From assembly GCA_946222495.1 (NCBI GenBank), contig CAMICF010000016.1:1-23737 (forward strand): 23,737 nucleotides of DNA. The letters run 5' to 3'. The position numbers and the translations under genes were made by a program. Each line of letters opens with the position of its first letter. Position 1 is the stretch's first letter. Shown here in pieces: positions 1-8,830 of this stretch. The stretch is from an uncultured Janibacter sp. (GTDB lineage: Bacteria > Actinomycetota > Actinomycetes > Actinomycetales > Dermatophilaceae). The notes under the pieces were generated by a model. That model saw nothing but the letters and a program-made list of their open reading frames with translations, made no database searches and was not told the DNA's origin.

Positions 1-441
1 CCCTTCGACCGTGGCGCTCGGGGGCAGCCCCAGCGAGACCTCGACCGGGGTCGGCTCCCCCGTCCAGGCCTCGAGCTCGCCGCTCTCGCCGAGCACCTGC
101 ACGTGCCGCACGAGGTGACCTCCGTCGGCGCACAGCCACCGGTGCGCCTCGACGACCCGGTGGCTGGCGAAGGCCTGCACCTGCGTCCCGAGCAGGGCCG
201 ACAGGCTCGCCAGGCGCGTCGGCGAGATGTCCGCCAGCGCGTCGCCCACAGCGAGTGTCCAGCGGCCGCCCACCCCCGGCAGCGGTGGCAGCACGCCCGT
301 CCCGACGTCGGCCTCGGCCGCCTCCTCCGCCGCCACCTGCCGCCCTCCGGCCAGACCCAGCGCCTCGACGACGTCGGCCTGGGAGCGATCGCGGACGGCG
401 ATCCACCCGGTCTTGTACCCGAAGGGGGCCAGCTCGCTCAC
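1..441 (-). CDS. Uncharacterised protein, C-terminus cut by window edge
   Basis: A leftward frame stays open for 147 codons from a GTG at 441 to the window edge, so the C-terminus lies outside. The GTG overlaps the stop of the upstream acetyltransferase gene in a GTGA arrangement (438-441). This strongly suggests translational coupling and fixes the start. The protein begins MSELAPFGYKTGWIAV; the Phe-Gly-Tyr-Lys-Thr-x-Trp-x-Ala-Val opening and a later Ser-His-Arg-Val-Val-Glu segment (about residues 98-103) recall a family of uncharacterised bacterial proteins I cannot name. There is no signal peptide, membrane segment or recognisable catalytic motif, so it is probably cytosolic. Codon use matches the neighbours. 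Function unknown; that it is a real gene is well supported by the coupling and the uninterrupted frame. Confidence 0.72.
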   Translation of the reverse strand, partial: MSELAPFGYKTGWIAVRDRSQADVVEALGLAGGRQVAAEEAAEADVGTGVLPPLPGVGGRWTLAVGDALADISPTRLASLSALLGTQVQAFASHRVVEAHRWLCADGGHLVRHVQVLGESGELEAWTGEPTPVEVSLGLPPSATVEG

Positions 442-1397
442 AACGCGCGCGCCATGATCACGCCGTCGCGCTCGTCACCCGGGGCGACCCGGATCGCGCC
501 GGGGACCCGGCCGACCTCGGTGTAGCCGTAGCGCGTGTAGAACTCCCCCAGCCCGGTGCCGCCCCGGTAGTCGAGGGTGACGAGCTCGACGCCCCGCGCG
601 CGGGCCGCGCGGTGCAGACCGGCCATGAGCAGGGCACCGAGGTTGGCGCCACGCCGCTCCGGGTCGGTCATGACCCGCTCGAGGCTCGCGCCGTGCCCCA
701 TGAGCATGCCGGTCGAGCCGACGACGAAGCCGAAGCCGAGCAGCTCGCCCATCGGGGAGTTCAGCGCCACGCACACGACGCCCTCCTGCTCCATCCGGGC
801 GATGTAGCGGTCCAGCACGGGCGCGACGTCCTCGGCGGTGGCGCCGGGGACGAACCCGACGGCCCCGCCGGCGTCGTTGACCGCGACCCACATGCGCAGC
901 ATCGCCTCCCTGGCGCGGGGCGGGACGTGGTCGGCGACGCGGATGTAGGGCAGCTCGAGGACCTGCCACTCCTCCTCCCCACGGACGTGGTCGAGCTCGC
1001 TCACGTGTTCGAAGCCGGCCGCCTCCGCGATCGACCGCGTCGCAGTGTCGGTCGGCGAGAGGCGCAGCCGGAGCGGGAGATCCGGCAGGTGCTCGATGAC
1101 GTGGGCCGTGACCAGCCGCAGCGCGGCGGTGGCCAGCGCGTCGCCCCCTTCGTGCTCGAGGACACGAAGGGTGAGCCGGATGAACTCCTCGTTCTCCCGC
1201 AGACCGACGAAGCCGACGCGGAGCCCGTGACCGTCCCGGATGATCCACGGGCCGTAGCCGTGGGCCTCCCAGTGCTCGCCCCAGGAGGCGACGACGTCGG
1301 CCGGACGCTCGGCATCGACGGGTTCGTCCAGGAGCTCGGCCACGAGCGCGACGTCGGCGGTGACCGGTGGGTCCAGGGACAGGGTGGGGCTGCTCAT
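438..1397 (-). CDS. Tandem GNAT-family N-acetyltransferase
   Basis: A 319-residue protein made of two GNAT-like halves. The N-terminal half (about 1-150) has the strand-turn GLRVGFVGLRE and ends in an AAGFEHVSEL element like RimJ-type acetyltransferases. The C-terminal half (about 165-319) carries the acetyl-CoA loop RRGANLGALLM, followed by a FYTRYGYTEVGRVP segment typical of the last GNAT strands. The family transfers an acetyl group from acetyl-CoA to an amine; the substrate is unknown. Only the second half shows a convincing CoA-binding loop, so the first may be degenerate or structural. The start is uncertain: ATG 1397 is chosen, but in-frame GTG 1418 and ATG 1427 add 7 or 10 residues and none has a clear ribosome-binding site. 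The stop overlaps the start of the next leftward gene, so the two form an operon. Confidence 0.85.
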   Translation of the reverse strand: MSSPTLSLDPPVTADVALVAELLDEPVDAERPADVVASWGEHWEAHGYGPWIIRDGHGLRVGFVGLRENEEFIRLTLRVLEHEGGDALATAALRLVTAHVIEHLPDLPLRLRLSPTDTATRSIAEAAGFEHVSELDHVRGEEEWQVLELPYIRVADHVPPRAREAMLRMWVAVNDAGGAVGFVPGATAEDVAPVLDRYIARMEQEGVVCVALNSPMGELLGFGFVVGSTGMLMGHGASLERVMTDPERRGANLGALLMAGLHRAARARGVELVTLDYRGGTGLGEFYTRYGYTEVGRVPGAIRVAPGDERDGVIMARAL

Positions 1398-1467
1398 CGA
1401 CCGTGGAATCTCGCTCACGGAGGCCATGGTGCACCAACGACCTCGGCGCTGGGACGATGAGGTCACG
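1398..1467. promoter_or_regulatory. Divergent promoter region, GNAT operon and helicase
   Basis: This 70 bp spacer separates the divergent starts of the GNAT operon and the helicase and must hold or border both promoters. I see no convincing -35/-10 pair on either strand. A short GAGG at 1459-1462 may serve as a weak Shine-Dalgarno site for the helicase ATG at 1468. If the GNAT gene starts at 1418 or 1427, the spacer shrinks to 49 or 40 bp. Confidence 0.4.
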
Positions 1468-4080
1468 ATGACCTCCTCCACCAGCACCTCCACGCCTGCC
1501 GCCGCCCCCCTCACCATCCCCGTCGGGACCGAGCCCGACGCGGTCTTCGACCGCTTCGAGCGGTGGTCCGCCGACCGTGGGCTGACCCTGTACCCGCACC
1601 AGGAGGAGGCGGTGATGGCGGTCCTCGGCGACGACCACGTCGTCCTCGCCACCCCCACGGGGTCGGGCAAGTCGCTCGTCGCGACCGGGGCCATCGCCCA
1701 CGCCATGGCCAAGGACGAGGTCGCCTTCTACACCGCCCCGATCAAGGCGCTCGTCAGCGAGAAGTTCTTCGACCTGTGCGCGATCTTCGGCGCGGACAAC
1801 GTCGGCATGCTCACCGGCGACGCCTCGGTCAACGCGGACGCCCCGGTCATCGTGTGCACCGCGGAGGTCCTCGCCAACCTCGCCCTGCGCGAGGGGACCG
1901 ACGCCGACGTGGGTCTCGTCGTCATGGACGAGTTCCACTACTACGCCGAGCCGGAGCGCGGCTGGGCCTGGCAGGTGCCGCTCCTCGAGCTGCCGCAGGC
2001 GCAGATGCTCCTCATGTCCGCGACCCTCGGCGACACCCGGACCATCGAGGAGGACCTCACCCGGCGCACCGGCCGGGACGTGGTCGTCGTCGACGACGCC
2101 GAGCGACCGGTGCCGCTCACCTTTTCCTGGGCGCTGACCCCGCTGCAGGAGACGATCGAGGAGATCCTCGAGTGGCGGCGGGCGCCGATCTACGTCGTCC
2201 ACCAGACGCAGGCCAAGGCCTCCGAGCACGCCCGGCTGCTCCAGACCCTCAAGCTCCTCACCCCCGAGGAGAAGAAGGCCATCGCCGACCGGCTCGGTGA
2301 CTTCCGCTTCTCCGCGGGCTTCGGTCGGGTGCTCTCGGGGATGCTGCGGCGCGGGGTCGGTGTGCACCACGCGGGCATGCTCCCGCGCTACCGCCGCCTC
2401 GTCGAGCAGCTCGCGCAGGCCGGTCTGCTCAAGGTCATCTGCGGCACGGACACCCTCGGTGTCGGGATCAACGTCCCGATCCGGACGGTCCTCTTCACCT
2501 CGCTGACGAAGTTCGACGGCACCCGCCACCGCGTGCTGCGGGTCCGCGAGTTCCTCCAGATCGCCGGTCGGGCCGGCCGGGCCGGTTACGACACCGAGGG
2601 CCATGTCGTCGTGCAGGCCCCCGAGCACGTCATCGACAACCACCGGGCCCTGCTCAAGGCGGGCGACGACGAGAAGAAGCGCAAGAAGGTCCAGCGCAAG
2701 AAGGCCCCGGAGGGCTTCGTCGTGTGGACCGAGGACACCTTCATCAAGCTGACGACGGCCCAGCCGGAAACCCTGAAGTCGCGGATGAAGGTCGACAACT
2801 CGATGATCCTCAACGTCGTCGCCCGGCCGGGCGACGCGGTGGCGGCCCTCTCCCGCCTCACGAGGGACAACCACGAGGACACGAAGGGGAGCGCCCGCCT
2901 CGCCCGTCGAGCCATCCGTCTGGGGCGCAGTCTGCTCGACTCCGGTGTGCTGGAACGGCTCCCGGAGCCGGACGCGACCGGGCGGACCGTCGCCCTCACC
3001 GTGGACCTGCCCAAGGACTTCGCGCTCAACCAGCCGCTGGCCCCCTTCGCGCTGGCGGCACTCGACCTCCTCGACCCGGAGGACCCGAACCACGCCCTCG
3101 ACGTCGTCTCGACGATCGAGGCCGTCCTCGAGTCCCCGCGGGCGATCCTCATGGCCCAGCAGCACGCCGCCCGCGGCGACGCGATCGGCGAGATGAAGGC
3201 CGACGGCATCGAGTACGAGGAGCGGATGAAGCTCCTCGAGGAGATCACCTGGCCGCAGCCGCTCGCCGAGGAGCTCACCGCGGCCTTCGAGACCTACCGG
3301 CAGAGCCACCCGTGGCTGCCTGAGGAGGCGCTCGTCCCGAAGTCGGTCGTCCGGCTCATGTGGGAGGAGGGGATGTCCTTCGCCGACTTCGTCCGTCGCT
3401 TCCAGCTCGGGCCGCGCGAGGGGCTCGTCCTGCGCTACCTCACCGATGCCTACCGGACGTTGACGCGCACCGTCCCCGAGGTGCACACCTCCCCCGCCCT
3501 CGAGGAGATCATCGACTGGCTCGGCGAGACCGTCCGCCAGACCGACTCCTCGCTGCTCGACGAGTGGGAGGCCCTGGCCAACCCGGACTCGGCCGCGGAC
3601 CTCATCGAGGGTCGCGAGGCCGCTCCGCCCCCGCGGCCGCTCAGCGCCCGCACGGTCCCCTTCCGCGCGATGGTCCGCGGCGCCCTCTGGCAGCGGGTGG
3701 ACCGCTCGGCCCGCGACGACCTCGACGCGCTCGCGGCGATCGAGACGGCCGCGGCCGAGCTCGCCGACGACGGCCGGTCGCCGGTGATGCGCCGCGATGA
3801 CTGGGACGTCGCGCTCGGCGACTACTGGGAGGAGCACGACCGGATCGGCACCGACCAGGACGCCCGCGGCCCGCACCACCTGCACATCGAGGAGGCCACC
3901 GGCCCGGCACCGGGGCTCGACGAGTCCTCCGACGAGGACGCGCGGCTGTGGCTCGTCCGGCAGACCCTCGCCGACCCCGCGGGCGACCACGACTGGATCA
4001 TCGAGGCGACCGTCGACCTCGACGCCTCGGACCGGGTCGGCGAGGCCGTCGTGCTCGCCACCGCCCTACGGAGAATGTGA
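1468..4080 (+). CDS. DEAD/DEAH-box RNA helicase, DUF3516 family
   Basis: An 870-residue superfamily 2 helicase. Visible motifs in order: Q-motif YPHQEEAV (about 42-49), Walker A TPTGSGKS (62-69), DEFH box (154-157), SAT motif in LLMSATLGD (181-189), GTDTLGVGINVPIRT (326-340) and motif VI QIAGRAGR (364-371). The rest, beyond about residue 420, lacks further helicase motifs and matches the DUF3516 C-terminal region of an actinobacterial Ski2/DEAD-like family. It is expected to unwind RNA or RNA-protein complexes using ATP in the cytosol; the specific target is unknown. ATG 1468 was chosen because the protein then starts with a Ser/Thr-rich tail before the Q-motif, and longer versions would run into the divergent gene's promoter. 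It is followed after 28 bp by a transporter gene with its own apparent promoter, so it is probably monocistronic. Confidence 0.92.
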   Translation: MTSSTSTSTPAAAPLTIPVGTEPDAVFDRFERWSADRGLTLYPHQEEAVMAVLGDDHVVLATPTGSGKSLVATGAIAHAMAKDEVAFYTAPIKALVSEKFFDLCAIFGADNVGMLTGDASVNADAPVIVCTAEVLANLALREGTDADVGLVVMDEFHYYAEPERGWAWQVPLLELPQAQMLLMSATLGDTRTIEEDLTRRTGRDVVVVDDAERPVPLTFSWALTPLQETIEEILEWRRAPIYVVHQTQAKASEHARLLQTLKLLTPEEKKAIADRLGDFRFSAGFGRVLSGMLRRGVGVHHAGMLPRYRRLVEQLAQAGLLKVICGTDTLGVGINVPIRTVLFTSLTKFDGTRHRVLRVREFLQIAGRAGRAGYDTEGHVVVQAPEHVIDNHRALLKAGDDEKKRKKVQRKKAPEGFVVWTEDTFIKLTTAQPETLKSRMKVDNSMILNVVARPGDAVAALSRLTRDNHEDTKGSARLARRAIRLGRSLLDSGVLERLPEPDATGRTVALTVDLPKDFALNQPLAPFALAALDLLDPEDPNHALDVVSTIEAVLESPRAILMAQQHAARGDAIGEMKADGIEYEERMKLLEEITWPQPLAEELTAAFETYRQSHPWLPEEALVPKSVVRLMWEEGMSFADFVRRFQLGPREGLVLRYLTDAYRTLTRTVPEVHTSPALEEIIDWLGETVRQTDSSLLDEWEALANPDSAADLIEGREAAPPPRPLSARTVPFRAMVRGALWQRVDRSARDDLDALAAIETAAAELADDGRSPVMRRDDWDVALGDYWEEHDRIGTDQDARGPHHLHIEEATGPAPGLDESSDEDARLWLVRQTLADPAGDHDWIIEATVDLDASDRVGEAVVLATALRRM

Positions 4081-4093
4081 GCCGGATCGGGCA

Positions 4094-4099
4094 TATCCT
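4094..4099 (+). promoter_or_regulatory. Putative -10 box (TATCCT) of leaderless transporter mRNA
   Basis: TATCCT fits the actinobacterial TANNNT -10 consensus and ends 9 nt before ATG 4109. No Shine-Dalgarno sequence precedes that ATG, so transcription probably starts at or within a few bases of the start codon. No clear -35 is visible. The same hexamer in a similar position precedes the amino acid permease at 13072. Confidence 0.5.
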
Positions 4100-4108
4100 G
4101 ACGCTCCC

Positions 4109-5582
4109 ATGATCACGATCCCCCGGCGCCTCGCCCACCTGGTCCTCGCCCTGGCCGTCGTCCTCGGCCCCGTCCTCGTCGGCACCCCGGCGCACGCGGA
4201 CCAACGCACGCCCGAGAAGGACACCTCGGTGGCGGACCGGCAGGAGCCGGGGTCGAAGGTCCCCGATCCCCTCCGGGTGGGGACCGAAGGGGTGTACGCC
4301 CCCTTCTCGGTGAAGAAGGGTGACCAGTTCACCGGCTTCGACGTCGAGGTGATGAATGCCGTCGGCGAGCGTCTGGGCGTGAAGATCGAGTACGTCGCTA
4401 CCCCGTGGGACTCGATGTTCGCCGCGCTCGGGTCGGACCGCTTCGACATGGTCGCCAACCAGGTGACGTACAACAAGGAGCGCGACGAGCTCTACGACCT
4501 CTCCGACCCCTACGTCGAGACCGGCGGGGTGCTCGTCGTCGCGGAGGACAACCCGAAGGACATCTCGACGCTCTCCGACCTCAAGGGCATGCGGGCGGCC
4601 GAGAACCCCACGAGCAGCTGGGCGGAGGTCGCCAAGGAGAACGGCGCCGAGGTCGTCGGCGTCGATGCCATGAACGAGGCGATGTCCAGCCTCAAGGAGG
4701 GCCGGGTCGACGCGATCGTCAACGACAAGCTCGCGGTGCGCAACTACCTCGCGAACAGCCCCGACCCGGGCGTCAAGGTCGTCGACGAGACCGAGGAGAC
4801 CTCCGAGTCCGTCCTCGCGGCCAAGAAGGGCAGCGGCTACATGCCGGAGGTCAACAAGGCCCTCGCGGACATGGAGAAGGACGGCACGACCGACAAGATC
4901 TACGACAAGTACTTCTCCGCGGAGGAGAGCGCGCCGAGCTCCTGGGACCTCATCAAGGAGAACGCCGCTCCGATGGCCCTGGCCATCACCAAGGTCAACG
5001 TCCCGCTGACCATCCTCGCCTTCTCGCTCGGCCTCGTCCTCGCCCTCGTCGCCGCCATCGGTCGGATGTCGAGCGCGACGATCCCCCGCCTCATCGCGCG
5101 GGCCTACATCTCGATCATCCGAGGGACGCCCCTGCTGATCCAGCTGTACATCATCTTCTACGGCATGCCGCAGCTCGGTATCCGCTTCGACCCCTTCCCC
5201 GCCGCGGTCATCGCCCTGTCGCTCAACGTCGGCGGCTACGCGGCCGAGGTCATCAGATCGGCCGTCCAGTCGATCCCCAAGGGGCAGTGGGAGGCGGCCC
5301 AGACCATCGGCATGAGCCGGCGGACGGCCCTGCGCCGGATCATCCTGCCGCAGGCGACCCGCACGGCCATCCCTCCGATGTCCAACACGCTCGTCTCACT
5401 CGTCAAGGACACCTCGCTGACGTCGATCATCCTCGTCGTCGACGTCGTGGCGGAGGCGAAGTTCGCCGCGGCGGCGACCTACCAGTACATGACGATGTTC
5501 GGGCTCGCCGCCTTCTACTTCTGGATCATCTGCTTGGTGGTCTCGTTCGCCCAGGACCGTGTCGAGGAGAGGACCAGTCGCT

Positions 5583-5596
<14 letters not shown>
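4109..5596 (+). CDS. Amino acid ABC transporter, substrate-binding/permease fusion
   Basis: A 495-residue fusion. Residues 1-30 are a signal sequence (RR, hydrophobic core, AHA before Asp31) without a lipobox cysteine. About 50-275 form a family 3 solute-binding domain (LRVGTEGVYAPFS, FTGFDVEVMNAV, WDSMFAAL, FDMVANQVTYNKER), the type that binds polar amino acids. About 285-495 form a His/Glu/Gln/Arg-type permease with four to five membrane helices and the EAA loop EAAQTIGMSRRTALRRIILPQA region, which contacts the ATPase. Fusion tethers the receptor to the membrane, as in GlnP of lactic acid bacteria, instead of using a lipoprotein anchor. The ATPase gene overlaps the end, so the pair forms a complete importer (two copies of each). 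The substrate, glutamine/glutamate or another polar amino acid, cannot be fixed from sequence. Confidence 0.93.
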
Positions 5597-6395
<799 letters not shown>

Positions 6396-6399
6396 GCCG

Positions 6400-6687
6400 A
6401 TGATCCTCGTCGACCCGCCGACGTGGCCCGGGTGGGGCCGCACGTGGAGCCACCTCGTCTCGGACACCTCGACCGCGGAGCTGCACGCCTTCGCGGCACG
6501 CCTCGGGGTGCCGCGACGGCTCTTCGACGAGGACCACTACGACATCCCCGTCGAGCGCTACGACGAGATGGTCGCCGCGGGCGCGACCGAGGTGAGCGGG
6601 TCCGACCTCATCCGCCGCCTCATCGCGAGCGGGCTCCGCGTCACGAGGGCCGAGCGGCGAGACGGTCAAGCTCCCGACCGAGGTTGA
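6400..6687 (+). CDS. DUF4031 domain protein
   Basis: A 95-residue protein starting MILVDPPTWPGWGRTWSHLV, with DTSTAELHAFAARLGVPRR and the conserved DHYDIP segment followed by a Tyr-Asp-Glu helix. This is the full DUF4031 pattern at its usual length. Its biochemical function is unknown; the small conserved Asp/His set could bind a metal, but that is inference. The start is 4 nt after the ATPase stop with no ribosome-binding site of its own, so it is probably translated by coupling as the last gene of the transporter operon. Its 3' end overlaps the oppositely oriented HD gene by 47 bp (6641-6687), and the C-terminal 10-15 residues are poorly conserved in character. Confidence 0.88.
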   Translation: MILVDPPTWPGWGRTWSHLVSDTSTAELHAFAARLGVPRRLFDEDHYDIPVERYDEMVAAGATEVSGSDLIRRLIASGLRVTRAERRDGQAPDRG

Positions 6688-7303
6688 CCCGGGCGCGCTC
6701 CGTCCAGTGGGCGTGCGCGTGGTCGGTGAGGTAGAGCCGCTCCCGGTCGACGAAGGGGGCCAGCACCGCGCTCCGTCCGCGGGCGAAGTCCGCGGCCGGC
6801 ACCATCCGGTACTCCAGCCGCACCTGGTGGCAGTAGGCGTCGAAGCGCTCGGTCGTCGACGCGAGGATCCACAGGTCCGCGTCGTGGAAGGCGCGGGTCG
6901 CCGGGTCCCGGGTCGTCATCTCGTGGGTCGCGCTCTCGCGCACCAGCCGGACGACGTCGGCGACGTCGTCCGCGGCGAGGCCGAGCCGCGTCAGCCGGTC
7001 CTCCGCGAGTGCCGCGGAGGCCTCCTCGTTGGCCCCGGCCGGCAGGCCCGCGTCGTAGACGGCGTCGTGGTACCAGGCGGCCAGCCCCGCGAGGTGGCGG
7101 TCACGCGAAGGGAGGTCGCCCCCTTCGTACAGCTCGTCGAGGGCGGCGAGGACCTCGGCGAGGTGGACCGCGTCGTGGTACGAGCGGTGGTCCTCGAGCC
7201 AGCGGTCGAGCAGGTCCGTCCCCGCGGCCGCGACGAGGTCACGGTCCGCGGTCGGTGCCAGTGCGATGACATCGGCGTGCCATCGACTCCTCAGGGTGTC
7301 CAC
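6641..7303 (-). CDS. HD-superfamily metal-dependent phosphohydrolase-like protein
   Basis: A 220-residue protein matching the predicted HD phosphohydrolase family COG4339. Visible are RSYHDAVHLAEVLAAL (about 41-56), the HD dyad in AAWYHDAVYD (75-84, His79-Asp80), the NEEASA helix (92-97), a later His in SATHEMTT and Asp in FHDADLWIL, and the LEYRMVPAADFARGR segment. The family is thought to bind divalent metal through its His/Asp ligands and hydrolyse phosphate esters, but no substrate is known. GTG 7303 is the only plausible start: upstream in frame there is no start codon, and downstream none before the conserved domain. Its 3' end overlaps DUF4031 by 47 bp in convergent orientation, and its start lies 18 bp from that of the divergent permease. 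Confidence 0.88.
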   Translation of the reverse strand: MDTLRSRWHADVIALAPTADRDLVAAAGTDLLDRWLEDHRSYHDAVHLAEVLAALDELYEGGDLPSRDRHLAGLAAWYHDAVYDAGLPAGANEEASAALAEDRLTRLGLAADDVADVVRLVRESATHEMTTRDPATRAFHDADLWILASTTERFDAYCHQVRLEYRMVPAADFARGRSAVLAPFVDRERLYLTDHAHAHWTERARVNLGRELDRLAARPS

Positions 7304-7309
7304 ATGTGC

Positions 7310-7315
7310 GATTCT
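7310..7315 (+). promoter_or_regulatory. Possible -10 box (GATTCT) for NCS1 permease
   Basis: GATTCT keeps the A at position 2 and T at position 6 of the actinobacterial -10 and ends exactly 6 nt before ATG 7322. This supports a leaderless start there and favours 7322 over the alternative ATG at 7304. The first base deviates from the TANNNT consensus. If real, the upstream promoter elements lie inside the divergent HD gene. Confidence 0.3.
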
Positions 7316-7321
7316 GCCCGA

Positions 7322-8830
7322 ATGAGTGCTGACTCCCCCTCGAGCGACACCCTCGAAGCGGTCCGTCGCGCCGGGGTGGAGACGACCGGCATCGAGATCA
7401 TCGACGAGGCGAACCGGACGGCCCGGCCGGCCGACCTCTTCTGGCCGTGGTTCGCCGCCAATGTCTCCGTCTTCGGCATCTCCTACGGGAGCTTCGTCCT
7501 CGACTTCGGCATCTCGTGGTGGCAGGCGCTCCTCGTCTCGGTCGTCGGGATCGTCCTCTCCTTCCTCCTCTGCGGCCTCGTCGCCGTGGCCGGCAAGCGC
7601 GGGTCCGCACCGACGATGGTCATCTCGCGCGCCGCCTTCGGTGTCCGGGGGCAGAAGCTGCCCGGCGTCGTCTCGTGGATCGTCTCGATCGGCTGGGAGA
7701 CCTTCCTCGCGATCATGGCGACGCTCGCCACGGCGACGGTCATGCGCGAGCTCGGGTGGGGCGGGGGCACACCGACGAAGGTCATCGCCATGCTCGTCGT
7801 CGCGGCGCTCATCGTCACCGCGTCGGTCGCCGGCTACCACCTGATCATGCGGCTCCAGTCGCTCCTCACCTGGCTCACCGGGCTGGCGACGATCGTGTAC
7901 GTCCTGCTCACCGTCGACCAGGTCGACCTCTCCGCGCTCACCGCCCTCGAGAGCGGCTCGCCGCAGCAGGTCATCGGCGCCCTCATCATGGTCATGACCG
8001 GCTTCGGCCTCGGCTGGATCAACATCGCCGCGGACTGGTCCCGGTACCAGAGCCGCGAGGCGAGCTCCGGGGCGATCGTCGCGTGGAACACCATCGGTGG
8101 CGCCCTCGCCCCCGCGCTCCTCGTCGCCTACGGCATCGGCCTCGCCGGCTCGGACGAGACGCTGCGGGCCGGTATCGCGGCCGACCCCGTCGGCACGCTG
8201 GCGACGATCCTGCCCACCTGGTACCTCGTGATCTTCGGCGTCGCCGCCGTCCTCGCCCTCGTCTCCGGTGCCGTCCTCGGCATCTACTCCTCGGGACTGA
8301 CCCTGCTCAGCCTCGGCGTGCGGATCCCTCGGCCCGCCGCGGCCGGGATCGACGGTCTCCTGCTCACCCTCGGTGCGATCTGGGTGGTCTTCTTCGCGGA
8401 GGACTTCCTCGGCCCCTTCCAGTCCTTCCTCATCACGCTCGGCGTGCCGCTCGCCGCGTGGGCCGGGATCTTCCTCGCCGACCTGGCGCTGCGGCGGCGC
8501 GACTACGACGAGGTCGCCCTCTTCGACGCCCGGGGACGCTACGGCTCGATCGACTGGATCTCCGTCGGCACGATGATCGCCGTCTCGGTCATCGGCTGGG
8601 GTCTCGTGACCAATGCGATGCCCGACTCGACGTGGAACAACTGGCAGGGCTTCCTGCTCAAGGCCTTCATGGGCACGGAGCTCGTCAAGGACCCCGGCGG
8701 CAGCTACTGGGCCGGCGACTGGTCCTACGCCAACCTCGGGGTGCTCGTGGCCCTCGTCCTCGGCTTCGCCGTCACCTATGTCGCGCGGCGGCCGGTCGTG
8801 CGCCGTCAGGAGGCCGAGGTCCGTGGCTGA
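7322..8830 (+). CDS. NCS1-family nucleobase permease (cytosine/purine permease-like)
   Basis: A 502-residue membrane protein with about 12 hydrophobic segments. The N-terminus GIEIIDEANRT followed by DLFWPWFAANVSVFG is the hallmark opening of NCS1 (CodB/purine-cytosine permease) transporters, which take up nucleobases or related rings such as hydantoin or allantoin with a cation. Further family features are SRAAFGVRGQKLPG in the second helix region and WINIAADWSRY. The exact substrate is not visible. ATG 7322 is preferred to ATG 7304, which would abut the divergent HD gene. The 3' end overlaps the next gene by 8 bp, so permease and hydrolase are co-expressed; a link to nucleobase or ureide breakdown is inference. 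The C-terminal tail is Arg-rich and cytosolic. Confidence 0.9.
   Translation: MSADSPSSDTLEAVRRAGVETTGIEIIDEANRTARPADLFWPWFAANVSVFGISYGSFVLDFGISWWQALLVSVVGIVLSFLLCGLVAVAGKRGSAPTMVISRAAFGVRGQKLPGVVSWIVSIGWETFLAIMATLATATVMRELGWGGGTPTKVIAMLVVAALIVTASVAGYHLIMRLQSLLTWLTGLATIVYVLLTVDQVDLSALTALESGSPQQVIGALIMVMTGFGLGWINIAADWSRYQSREASSGAIVAWNTIGGALAPALLVAYGIGLAGSDETLRAGIAADPVGTLATILPTWYLVIFGVAAVLALVSGAVLGIYSSGLTLLSLGVRIPRPAAAGIDGLLLTLGAIWVVFFAEDFLGPFQSFLITLGVPLAAWAGIFLADLALRRRDYDEVALFDARGRYGSIDWISVGTMIAVSVIGWGLVTNAMPDSTWNNWQGFLLKAFMGTELVKDPGGSYWAGDWSYANLGVLVALVLGFAVTYVARRPVVRRQEAEVRG
8808..8813 (+). promoter_or_regulatory. Ribosome-binding site AGGAGG deciding a GTG start
   Basis: A perfect AGGAGG lies inside the last codons of the NCS1 permease gene, 9 nt before GTG 8823. 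It decides the start of the cysteine hydrolase, since no ATG is available at a sensible position. Confidence 0.75.

Noticed and set aside
475..3990. Very long open frame on the minus strand opposite the helicase (over 1100 codons)
   Set aside because: It is antisense to a helicase with every motif intact, has a low-complexity Arg/Gly/Val/Glu/Asp composition typical of GC-rich shadow frames, and shows no recognisable domain.
7304..7306. ATG 7304 as start of the NCS1 permease (six extra residues)
   Set aside because: It directly abuts the divergent HD start codon. ATG 7322 is correctly spaced from a -10-like GATTCT and gives the usual N-terminus.
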